64,000 nucleotides of DNA from Flexistipes sp. (GTDB taxonomy: Bacteria > Chrysiogenota > Deferribacteres > Deferribacterales > Flexistipitaceae). The position numbers and the translations under genes were made by a program. Numbering within the stretch: position 1 is the stretch's first letter; every line of letters begins with the position of its first letter. Shown piece by piece: positions 25,919 to 32,572 of this stretch. Under the pieces are notes generated by a model that saw only the letters and a list, made by a program, of their open reading frames with translations, did not search any database and had not been told where the DNA came from. The stretch is taken from contig NZ_JAXKVW010000010.1 of NCBI RefSeq assembly GCF_036172515.1, positions 1 to 64,000 of the forward strand, in the 5' to 3' direction.

Positions 25919-26524
25919 TTAAGTTAAAGACTTAATACCTTCCAAAAATTTCATATCCATTTCCAGGTAATCCCTGGAAAACAAACCGGCTGTTGCATAA
26001 AAGTAAGCCTTTTCGTTTGTTTTCAATATTTCAGCAAGCCTTTCAAAAGACGGGTATAAAAACTTCTTCAAAAAATTTTGCTGCACATCGGCACAATCAC
26101 CGCTGTCTATTAAGTATAACATAAGATCGATCATAAAGAGTACCGAATCCTCTGTATCCTTATAATCCGTATCCTTAACTACTTTCAAATCTTCAAGGAA
26201 ATCCCTTATTTCCACCAAAGGCTCCCCAAAGTTTTTACCCTCGAGGAGAAAAGACGCATTAAGGTTGGACAGACCTTCACCGAAGGGATTTTCGAAAAGC
26301 TCATAATACTCATTTTTTATGCTTTCTAAATCAGAATTATCCAAAGCTTCTTTCATAAACGAAACGGTTTTATCAAATTCTCTGTTAATGCTGTCCTCAT
26401 TAAGATTTGCAACAAAAGCCCGCCAGGCTTTGATATCTTCTTCCTTTGGGGGTTCCCAGAAAAAACTCTTTATCAGATTATAAACCCCGTTTCTCATACT
26501 GTTCAAAGACTCTATATCCATCAA
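25919..26524 (-). CDS. TorD-family chaperone for the formate dehydrogenase
   Basis: 201 aa all-helical protein. The FENPFGEGL stretch in the middle with preceding YYELF is the TorD/DmsD family pattern, and ASFLLEGKNFGEPL follows. Such proteins hold the Tat precursor of a molybdoenzyme until cofactor insertion is finished. Overlapping the upstream ferredoxin gene by 4 nt and lying just before the two Tat-signal genes, its client is almost certainly FdhA. Confidence 0.82.
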   Translation of the reverse strand: MMDIESLNSMRNGVYNLIKSFFWEPPKEEDIKAWRAFVANLNEDSINREFDKTVSFMKEALDNSDLESIKNEYYELFENPFGEGLSNLNASFLLEGKNFGEPLVEIRDFLEDLKVVKDTDYKDTEDSVLFMIDLMLYLIDSGDCADVQQNFLKKFLYPSFERLAEILKTNEKAYFYATAGLFSRDYLEMDMKFLEGIKSLT

Positions 26525-28173
26525 CCCACCTCTAACTGTTTTTTAACCCGGCATTTGTCGCAATAATCCAACAGCTCCAGTTCATCCTCAAACCTGCCGG
26601 CAGATTTTAATTTATTTCTAACCTGCTCAAGGCTTTTTCTGTTACCGAAAACTTTGCCGCACTCAGCACAGGCAACAGGCTCATCTTTGGCAAGTATCCT
26701 CGGTTGAAAGAATTCTTCATCAAGAAGCAGCCCGGCTACCAGCTCCAATGCATTTTCGGGACAGACGTTCAGACATATCCCGCACTGGATACAGTTTGCA
26801 GCAATATGGGAAAGTGTATAGTTAGAGGAATCGGCCATAAGGGAGCCTATCTTGCAATGGTTAAGGCAGGCCAAACAAAGACTGCACTTCTTCTCGTCAC
26901 AGACCACACTGCCAAATGTATTCAGTATACTTTCCTGCAGAAGTACTCTCTTGTTTTCAGATTTTTTATAAATATCCCTGAATATGGGTGTAAGAAATTT
27001 GCGCTTGTTTTTATATTCCGGAAATGTAAAGTCAGAAGTAAAAAGTTTATCCATCTCATCACTGAATTCCGGATTATGCCCTTCTGATACAAGCTTTCTG
27101 CCGGAGAAAGCATACGCTGTTAATGCATTGGTAAACTGTATATGTTTATACAAATTTGACTCTTTGAAAACATCCTGAAAAACGTGAACGTTTGTAATGC
27201 CCAGTCTTAACAGCAAAAGAAAATGAAAACTGTTCAGAATATAAACATTCGGGATTATTATCACCAAAACATTATCATCAATCTTATTGTTATAATTTTT
27301 GTAAAAGTTAACTGTATCGCTTTCCTGCACAAAAACAACGTGGGTATAATTTATTTCTTGACTTTGCAGCTTTTCGTAAATTAAATCCGCAAAACTTTCA
27401 TCACTGACATCCTCCGACTGCATGGCTCCTGTGGGACAGACGGAGATACATTGACCGCAGTCTTCACATGCAAAATGATCCACTTCTATTCCGTTTGAAC
27501 TTTTACGCACTGCTTTATATTCACAGGATTCTATACAGCGCTGGCAGCCCAAATCAAGCCTGCCGTTATACTGGCAAATCTCTCTGTTATGACTCACAGA
27601 TTGCTCTATTTGAAATGTACCTATGTTGGCAAACAATTCTTCTTTTTCATCTATATGATAAATACCGTTAATTTCAGAATATTCGTTTATTTTTTTATTA
27701 TCATCCAGAAAAAGTACCTGCGGAGCGTCAAAAATGTGATTTTCGTACCGGTAAAGATCAATGGCATTTTCCGGACAAGCATCAACACATTTGCCGCAGT
27801 AATCGCATTTGGTAAAATCAATACTGATTTCCTCATCTATTGCATCAAGCGGACAGGCAATAACACATTCGCCGCACAGTGTACATAAATCTTCGTTCAG
27901 AGGATATCTGCATTCGCATTTCACCTGAATTTCGGGGAATGAGCCTGAAAGTTCATGATTTACTGCCGAATAAAATTCACCGCCGCTTTTGGTTTTTCCG
28001 GTTACAATGGGGATAATATCAAGGACACCGCTGTAAACAGTCGTAAACTTTTCCAGCATTTCCTCATTTTCAGCCATAACGGCAACTTTAGGTGGAATCT
28101 CCAGCGTTGTCGCTTTTCTTTCAGCCGGAAAATGAATGTAATTAAAATTTTTAAACAGCGTTTTCGGAAACAT
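26521..28173 (-). CDS. Multi-cluster 4Fe-4S ferredoxin protein of the formate dehydrogenase operon
   Basis: 550 aa from ATG 28173, preferred over 28209 because AGGGA lies upstream and the extended -10 (28198-28206) would start transcription between the two codons. Ferredoxin sites include CTLCGECVIACP, CDYCGKCVDACP, CEDCGQCISVCP, CSLCLACLNHC, CIQCGICLNVCP and a CQRCIESC site. The tail (CAECGKVFGNRKSLEQV ... LDYCDKCRVKK) resembles a zinc finger rather than a cluster site. No signal peptide or membrane segment: a cytosolic electron carrier, possibly linking formate oxidation or cofactor maturation to other pathways. First gene of the operon. Confidence 0.75.
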   Translation of the reverse strand: MFPKTLFKNFNYIHFPAERKATTLEIPPKVAVMAENEEMLEKFTTVYSGVLDIIPIVTGKTKSGGEFYSAVNHELSGSFPEIQVKCECRYPLNEDLCTLCGECVIACPLDAIDEEISIDFTKCDYCGKCVDACPENAIDLYRYENHIFDAPQVLFLDDNKKINEYSEINGIYHIDEKEELFANIGTFQIEQSVSHNREICQYNGRLDLGCQRCIESCEYKAVRKSSNGIEVDHFACEDCGQCISVCPTGAMQSEDVSDESFADLIYEKLQSQEINYTHVVFVQESDTVNFYKNYNNKIDDNVLVIIIPNVYILNSFHFLLLLRLGITNVHVFQDVFKESNLYKHIQFTNALTAYAFSGRKLVSEGHNPEFSDEMDKLFTSDFTFPEYKNKRKFLTPIFRDIYKKSENKRVLLQESILNTFGSVVCDEKKCSLCLACLNHCKIGSLMADSSNYTLSHIAANCIQCGICLNVCPENALELVAGLLLDEEFFQPRILAKDEPVACAECGKVFGNRKSLEQVRNKLKSAGRFEDELELLDYCDKCRVKKQLEVG

Positions 28174-28197
28174 CCCCACATCCCTGAAAAATTGCAG

Positions 28198-28252
28198 ATT
28201 ATACCACATTTATTTTTCGTATTATCTGTTATTAGCTGACTTACCAGTAAGT
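28198..28252 (-). promoter_or_regulatory. Formate dehydrogenase operon promoter with upstream palindrome
   Basis: On the minus strand TGGTATAAT (28206-28198) is a perfect extended -10 box 25 bp before the ATG at 28173. The -35 region is weak (GATAAT at 17 nt), typical of extended -10 or activated promoters. An interrupted palindrome ACTTAC-CA-GTAAGT at 28239-28252 lies about 36 bp upstream of the -10, a usual place for an activator. Confidence 0.5.
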
Positions 28253-28433
28253 GTGATCATGATAATCCAAAAAACTTCCTTATATTTTAATTATAAGACC
28301 TTTTTTTATTTTGTCAAACGGAATATAAAGTTTTTTAGATATATTCGAAATATAAAAACAATATTTTATCAGATACTTAAAAAAATAGTTACTAATAATA
28401 ACCTATAATAACAACGCATACTGCGGCCAAAGC

Positions 28434-28457
28434 AAAACGATGTTTCATAAAACATCG
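28434..28457 (-). terminator. Terminator overlapping the end of the DNA polymerase IV gene
   Basis: On the minus strand stem CGATGTTT, loop TATG, stem AAACATCG is followed by TTTT. The left arm contains the last codons and the stop codon of the polymerase gene. Confidence 0.7.
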
Positions 28458-29650
28458 ACTTTTCTCAAACCTTTTGGTTTCCATGCTGGGGATATCGTCC
28501 GCGCTCCTTTTCGCCTGCAATTCAGGATGGAAGCAAAAGAAACGGTAAAACCGCCGTATTTTTCATTTATAGCATCCATTGCTTTATATACATTTTCCAT
28601 ATCCCTTCCATCGAAAACAGAACACAGCTCCTGGGTATCATGTATCAAATTTGACAGAGTGACGCCTATAAGCCTGATTCCATTTTCGAGAAAATTTTCA
28701 GGAAACATTGTTGTTATATATCTGCTTACATCATAAATATGATGAGTGGCACAGGTGAAATAATTAACGGTATGTCTTTTACTGAGGGTACTCATATCGG
28801 GAAACCTTATACTGAGGGTAACCGTCTTTCCCGAAACATTATGACTTCTGGCTCTTCCGGAAACCATTTCACAAAGCTGAAGGAGATACGCATTAAACAT
28901 CCTGGCATCCCTTACATCTTCGGGAAAAGTCATACTGTGACCAATCGATTTCACAGCCTCATCTTCAACGCGGATGCCCTCCCTATCATCGCCACGTGCC
29001 ATCATATGGTAATAATAGCCGTTTTTGCCGAATATGTTACAAAGCTTATCTCTGCCGAGCTTCCTCATATCGGCAGTATTGAAAACACCCATATTGTAAA
29101 AACGCTCCGAAAGTTTCTTGCCGATTCCCCAGATATCTTCAAGCTTAAATGAATCCAGAAAATCAATAGTCTCACCATCACTTATCACAAGGAATCCGTC
29201 AGGCTTATTTATCCCGCTTGCCATTTTCGCCACAAGCTTACTTTTACCTGCACCGACGGAACAGGTGATACCGAAACGCTTTTTCACATAATTTTTAATA
29301 TCCGAAATAACATCTGCTGCTTTTTCACCCGGAATCTGCAAAAAAGCTTCATCTACAGAATATACTTCCACTTTATCGGAGAGTGTTTTGAGAAAATCCA
29401 TGATTTGGGAGGAAATATATGTGTATTTTCTGTTATTGCCCTCCACAATTGTGATAAAAGGGCACATTCGTTTTGCTTCATATTTACTCATCCCCGTTTT
29501 TACACCATATTTTCTTGCAATATAGCAGGCCGTTGTTACAACTGTTCGCTCCTTTGCCCCTATTACCGCCACAGGCTTGTCTTTCAAATGGGGTTTACTC
29601 GCTTTCTCCACCGAAGCAAAGAAAGCATCCATATCCACACAAAGAATCAT
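28445..29650 (-). CDS. dinB: DNA polymerase IV (Y-family translesion polymerase)
   Basis: 401 aa from ATG 29650, which has GGGAGGAG upstream; a longer frame adds nine residues read from the neighbouring gene. Catalytic acids are D6/D8 in CVDMDAFFASVE and D100-E101 in YSVDEAF. TTACYIARKYGVKTGM and the HhH block IWGIGKKLSERFYNMGV are diagnostic. It copies damaged DNA with low fidelity. The end (LRKVDVL) is where a sliding-clamp peptide would lie but is not an obvious one. It overlaps an 82-aa partner gene by 4 nt. LexA lies nearby but no SOS box was seen before this operon. Confidence 0.93.
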   Translation of the reverse strand: MILCVDMDAFFASVEKASKPHLKDKPVAVIGAKERTVVTTACYIARKYGVKTGMSKYEAKRMCPFITIVEGNNRKYTYISSQIMDFLKTLSDKVEVYSVDEAFLQIPGEKAADVISDIKNYVKKRFGITCSVGAGKSKLVAKMASGINKPDGFLVISDGETIDFLDSFKLEDIWGIGKKLSERFYNMGVFNTADMRKLGRDKLCNIFGKNGYYYHMMARGDDREGIRVEDEAVKSIGHSMTFPEDVRDARMFNAYLLQLCEMVSGRARSHNVSGKTVTLSIRFPDMSTLSKRHTVNYFTCATHHIYDVSRYITTMFPENFLENGIRLIGVTLSNLIHDTQELCSVFDGRDMENVYKAMDAINEKYGGFTVSFASILNCRRKGARTISPAWKPKGLRKVDVL

Positions 29651-29895
29651 AACTCCTCCCTGGCTATCAAAAACCATTTCATGGAAAGAGAATTTAAGGC
29701 TATCTCATAAGCATCAAAACCATCTGTAAATGTGTATTTATAAACAAGGTAATGCCCTTTTCTTTCAGTCCAGCTGTAAAAAATCTCTTTTACAGAGACC
29801 TTCTCTCCATTGCTCTCAATCCATACGGGCAGTGGATTTCCATATTTGAAAACCACTCCTGCCCTGCTGATTTCCACATCCGATGTAAAAATCAT
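29647..29895 (-). CDS. Small protein coupled to DNA polymerase IV
   Basis: 82 aa. The central part reads IFYSWTERKGHYLVYKYTF and the end NSLSMKWFLIAREEL, a beta-rich domain with conserved Trp positions resembling the DUF6504-like proteins found beside or fused to Y-family polymerases; that match is from memory and tentative. AGAGGAG lies upstream at a rather long distance. The stop overlaps the dinB start by 4 nt, so both are made from one message. Confidence 0.65.
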   Translation of the reverse strand: MIFTSDVEISRAGVVFKYGNPLPVWIESNGEKVSVKEIFYSWTERKGHYLVYKYTFTDGFDAYEIALNSLSMKWFLIAREEL

Positions 29896-29917
29896 AATAA
29901 AAAAACTCCTCTGTAAA

Positions 29918-29966
29918 GTTCAACGTTCAAGGTTCAAAACGTAAGACGTAAAACGTGAGACGCACT
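29918..29966 (+). repeat. Degenerate 7-bp tandem tract
   Basis: GTTCAAC, GTTCAAG, GTTCAAA, ACGTAAG, ACGTAAA, ACGTGAG, ACGCACT in strict 7-bp phase. It lies just upstream of the ribosome site of the 82-aa gene, so it occupies that operon's promoter region. Confidence 0.6.
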
Positions 29967-30003
29967 GACTCCTCCACTCTTCCAAACTCTACCTTAACAC
30001 TTA

Positions 30004-30055
30004 GCACCCTGTTAAATCCGGCTACGTCGGGCTGTAAAGCAGTATTCAACAGTGC
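30004..30055. repeat. Hairpin of the CCCTGTTAAAT family
   Basis: GCACCCTGTTAAAT (30004-30017) pairs imperfectly with AGTATTCAACAGTGC (30041-30055), around an inner CCG...CGG hairpin. The same outer stem occurs as an exact repeat inside MITE-like copy 2 (15128-15174). It lies 3' of lexA and could help terminate that transcript. Confidence 0.5.
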
Positions 30056-30085
30056 CTAACATTGCGAATAATACTCGTAATTCTA

Positions 30086-30673
30086 TTAAAAATCTTTTAT
30101 AACAAATTTAAGTTTCCCTATAACTTCAAAAGAATCTACGGAAGTAACCCTGATAATTTTATATCTTTTATTAGCCGGGATAAGGAGAATGTATCCTTCT
30201 TTCCTGGCAAATGTTTTCAAAGTAACCTCATCATTTATACGAAAAGCCCCTGTTTCTCCTTCATTTATATCCGGCTGTTTTTTTATTACAGCTGTATCAC
30301 CTTCAAATATCCCTTTATCTATCATACTGTCGCCCTCAACTTTGAGACAGAACAGGTTTTCCGTATTTTTAAATTTCTCAGCAAGGTCAACATAACCTTC
30401 GATATTTTCTTCAGAAAAAACGGGAGTACCGGCCTTAATTCTTCCCAGCAAAGGAACTCCCTTATGATATATAAGCTCAATCCCTCTGGCTTTGGATGAA
30501 TCTTTTTTTATAACACCGGCTTCGACCAGTCTGTCCAGCATCTTCTTCACACTTGATATGGAAGCAATTCCCATACCTTTTGCAATATCTCTCACCGACG
30601 GAGGATATCCGTATTCGTCCAGAAAATTTTTTATAAACAGAAAAAATTCCTTTTGCCTGCCGGTTAATCCCAT
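30086..30673 (-). CDS. lexA: LexA repressor of the SOS response
   Basis: 195 aa. The N-terminal winged helix (1-65) starts LTGRQKEFFLFIKNFLDEYGYPPSVRDIA. The self-cleavage site is A81-G82 in RIKAGTPV, and the Ser-Lys dyad is S116 (EGDSM) and K153 (VTLKTF), spaced as in E. coli LexA. DNA damage with RecA should trigger cleavage. GAGG precedes the ATG by 6 nt. The upstream region has a strong promoter overlapped by a GAAC-N4-GTT box, consistent with autoregulation. Confidence 0.95.
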   Translation of the reverse strand: MGLTGRQKEFFLFIKNFLDEYGYPPSVRDIAKGMGIASISSVKKMLDRLVEAGVIKKDSSKARGIELIYHKGVPLLGRIKAGTPVFSEENIEGYVDLAEKFKNTENLFCLKVEGDSMIDKGIFEGDTAVIKKQPDINEGETGAFRINDEVTLKTFARKEGYILLIPANKRYKIIRVTSVDSFEVIGKLKFVIKDF

Positions 30674-30695
30674 AAGCTGCCTCGTATTTTAAATG

Positions 30696-30743
30696 GTAAC
30701 ATTTGTTCTCCTGAGTATAGATATCAACCCATGCCTTTGTCAA
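30696..30743 (-). promoter_or_regulatory. lexA promoter and SOS-box-like operator
   Basis: On the minus strand TTGACA (30743-30738), an 18-nt spacer, and TATACT (30719-30714) form the promoter. GAACAAATGTTAC at 30708-30696 overlaps the expected start point. It resembles the GAAC-N4-GTTC LexA box of Gram-positive and several other phyla, with one change in the second half-site, rather than the CTGT-N8-ACAG box of E. coli. Confidence 0.65.
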
Positions 30744-30873
30744 CAAAAAAAGAAGTTTACTGGCATCACCCCAAAAATCATATAAAAGTATTGTTTTACA
30801 TATACTTAGCTAACATGACACTGATTTCAATGTAATTTGCACAAATGAAGCAGCCGATGTCGAATGTGTTCCT

Positions 30874-30910
30874 CTAGCATCGATCAAAGACCGATAAATT
30901 TGTGTATACA
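30874..30910 (-). repeat. REP-like hairpin, copy 4, reverse orientation
   Basis: CTAGC then stem ATCGATC, loop AAA, stem GACCGAT and TAAATTTGTGTATACA: the reverse complement layout of copy 2 with a different stem and one mismatch. It appears inserted into copy 5, since GTGTTCC before it and ACATATTTACC after it are the two parts of one forward unit. Confidence 0.7.
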
Positions 30911-30945
30911 ACATATTTACCAGTCTTTCGGCTGGTGATAGAGAA
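30911..30945 (+). repeat. REP-like hairpin, copy 5
   Basis: ACATATTTACCAGTC, loop TTTC, GGCTGGT, then GATAG. The stem uses one G-T pair. Its expected leader GTGTTCC lies at 30866-30872, on the other side of copy 4. Confidence 0.7.
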
Positions 30946-31033
30946 ACGTACTGCCGATTAGCGGTCACACCCTGTGTTGGAATGTAAAATGGATAAATAT
31001 TTGCAAATAAAAACAATTATGAGAGGAGGGGGA

Positions 31034-31072
31034 TGTGTTCCACATATTTACCAGCCTTACGGCTGGTGCTAG
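31034..31072 (+). repeat. REP-like hairpin, copy 6
   Basis: TGTGTTCCACATATTT, stem ACCAGCC (31050-31056), loop TTAC, stem GGCTGGT (31061-31067), GCTAG. It is almost identical to copy 2 inside the IS110 gene apart from the loop. Confidence 0.8.
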
Positions 31073-31147
31073 TAGACGGTTAGCGGCAGTAGTTTCGAGT
31101 TTCGGCTGCGAAATGCGTGCAAATTACATTGAAAAATATTTGCACTG

Positions 31148-31184
31148 CTAGCATCGGTCGAAGACCGATAAATTTGTGTACACA
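31148..31184 (-). repeat. REP-like hairpin, copy 7, reverse orientation
   Basis: CTAGC, stem ATCGGTC (31153-31159), loop GAA, stem GACCGAT (31163-31169), AAATTTGTGTACACA. Facing copy 6 across about 75 bp, it makes an inverted pair. The stem ATCGGTC/GACCGAT differs from ACCAGCC/GGCTGGT at several places, always with matching changes. Confidence 0.8.
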
Positions 31185-31232
31185 ATAAAAAATGGGGTGA
31201 CTTCAGAAAAAGAAGTTTAGAGGTTGTTAGAG

Positions 31233-31295
31233 GTATTATGGGTATTATGGGTATTATGGGTATTATGGGTATTATGGGTATTATGGGTATTATGG
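31233..31295 (+). repeat. 9-bp tandem repeat array, seven exact units
   Basis: Seven head-to-tail copies of GTATTATGG, preceded by related words (GAGGTTGTT, AGAGGTATT). Exact identity between units suggests recent slippage, so the copy number may vary between strains. It lies 58 bp beyond the ilvA stop codon. Confidence 0.9.
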
Positions 31296-31352
31296 GCAGT
31301 TGAGGCACCAACCGCGCACACAACTTTATCAAAATACATATAAAACTATCTT

Positions 31353-32561
31353 TTAAAATATCTGACTGTTTACGTTGACATCGTAGCCGTGTTGCCGCAA
31401 GGTTTCCACGACATTTCTTATATGCTCCAGCCCTTTGGTTTCCAAGCTGAATGTAACCCTGGTAAATCCCACAGGCAGAGTGTTGTCAAAACGGAAATGT
31501 TCAATATTCAGAATATTAGCCCCTGTTTCGGCGATAACCCCGGTTATGCCGGCCAGGGCACCGGGTCTGTCCCTTAAACTGATCGTAAGCTCAACAAAAC
31601 GGCCTGTACTTATGAGCCCCTTATTGATAATCCTCGTTATGAGATTAACATCAATATTTCCTCCAGAAATTACAAGCACAGTCCGCAAATCTTTCACATC
31701 AACCAGCGAAGCATAAACTGCCGCCAGAGGAACAGCACCGGCTCCCTCCACAACGAGTTTGGATAGTTCTATAAAATCAAGAACAGCTCTGGCAATATCA
31801 TTTTCCGAAACAGTCACCATTTCATCCACAACATTTTTACATATTTCAGATGTCCGTTTTCCCGGTTTTTTAACAGCAATCCCTTCAGCCAGAGTAGGAG
31901 CTGCCATATTGTCTGAAAAACTGCGGCCCTGCAAGAACCTGGTCATACCGCAGACATTCTCGGCCTGTACACCGATAATCTTTGCGGAAGGGCTGATTTC
32001 CTTTACAAATGAACCTATACCGGCAATCAAACCTCCGCCTCCCACAGGAACAATAATCTGATCTATCTTTTTGTTTTCACTGAAAATCTCTTCTCCTATG
32101 GTCCCCTGACCGCAAATAACATCATTGTTGTCAAATGGATGTATAAAAAAAAGTTTCTCATCTTCCGCAATTTCAGAAGCCTTTTTATATGCTTCATCAT
32201 AGTTTTCCCCGTATAAAATAACTTCGGCTCCGTAAAATTCTGTACTTTTTATCTTAACAAGCGGGGTATCCACAGGCATAACGATTTTTGCAGAAATATC
32301 CAATAGTTGTGCACCGTAAGCCACCCCCTGAGCATGGTTGCCGGCAGAAGCTGCAATAACACCGGAAGAACATTTATCCTTATTCTTTAAAAGGGAATTT
32401 AAAGCTCCTCTGATTTTGAACGATCCCGTTTTTTGAAGATTTTCAAGTTTTAAAAAAATATCTCCTTCGTACAGCTCTGAAATTCTGTTGGAGTAATACA
32501 GCGGTATATGTTTTATATATTTACCTATTCTTGTGCTCGCATTTTTTATCTCTTCAAACAT
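31353..32561 (-). CDS. ilvA: Threonine ammonia-lyase with ACT domain
   Basis: 402 aa from ATG 32561, with AAGGTG upstream; the GTG at 32570 is inside the ribosome site. The PLP enzyme deaminates threonine to 2-oxobutanoate for isoleucine synthesis. The PLP lysine is in KTGSFKIRGAL, the phosphate loop is VGGGGLIAGIG, and ASAGNHAQGVAYGA is characteristic. One C-terminal ACT domain (about 325-402, LSLRDRPGALAGITGVIAE) suggests amino-acid feedback. The size and single ACT domain fit the short TdcB/IlvA group. It lies 11 nt after the Kef-like gene. Confidence 0.92.
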   Translation of the reverse strand: MFEEIKNASTRIGKYIKHIPLYYSNRISELYEGDIFLKLENLQKTGSFKIRGALNSLLKNKDKCSSGVIAASAGNHAQGVAYGAQLLDISAKIVMPVDTPLVKIKSTEFYGAEVILYGENYDEAYKKASEIAEDEKLFFIHPFDNNDVICGQGTIGEEIFSENKKIDQIIVPVGGGGLIAGIGSFVKEISPSAKIIGVQAENVCGMTRFLQGRSFSDNMAAPTLAEGIAVKKPGKRTSEICKNVVDEMVTVSENDIARAVLDFIELSKLVVEGAGAVPLAAVYASLVDVKDLRTVLVISGGNIDVNLITRIINKGLISTGRFVELTISLRDRPGALAGITGVIAETGANILNIEHFRFDNTLPVGFTRVTFSLETKGLEHIRNVVETLRQHGYDVNVNSQIF

Positions 32562-32572
32562 GACACCCACCT

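Larger units (their letters stand above)
30674..31352. other. 679-bp gene-free repeat region between lexA and ilvA
   Basis: Apart from the lexA promoter at the left end, the region consists of two inverted hairpin-repeat clusters (30829-30945 and 31034-31184) and a 9-bp tandem array. Outside the hairpins the clusters are also related: TTCAATGTAATTTGCAC (30829-30845) recurs in reverse near 31120-31136, and a GCAGCCGA stretch follows in both. Frames such as 30810-31016 and 31069-31332 (minus) are only translations of these repeats. Confidence 0.7.

Noticed and set aside
26704-27087. Plus-strand frame of 127 codons across the ferredoxin gene
   Set aside because: Opposite-strand shadow of a gene with strong cysteine motifs; no family features of its own.
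30810-31016. Minus-strand frame of 68 codons
   Set aside because: It runs straight through two hairpin repeats, and its similarity to the frame at 31069 is due only to the shared repeats.
31233-31295. Regular array that could suggest CRISPR
   Set aside because: The unit is 9 bp with no spacers; it is a plain tandem repeat.
31069-31332. Minus-strand frame of 87 codons with an Ile-Ile-Pro repeat
   Set aside because: It is a translation of the 9-bp array and the hairpin repeat cluster, without a ribosome site.
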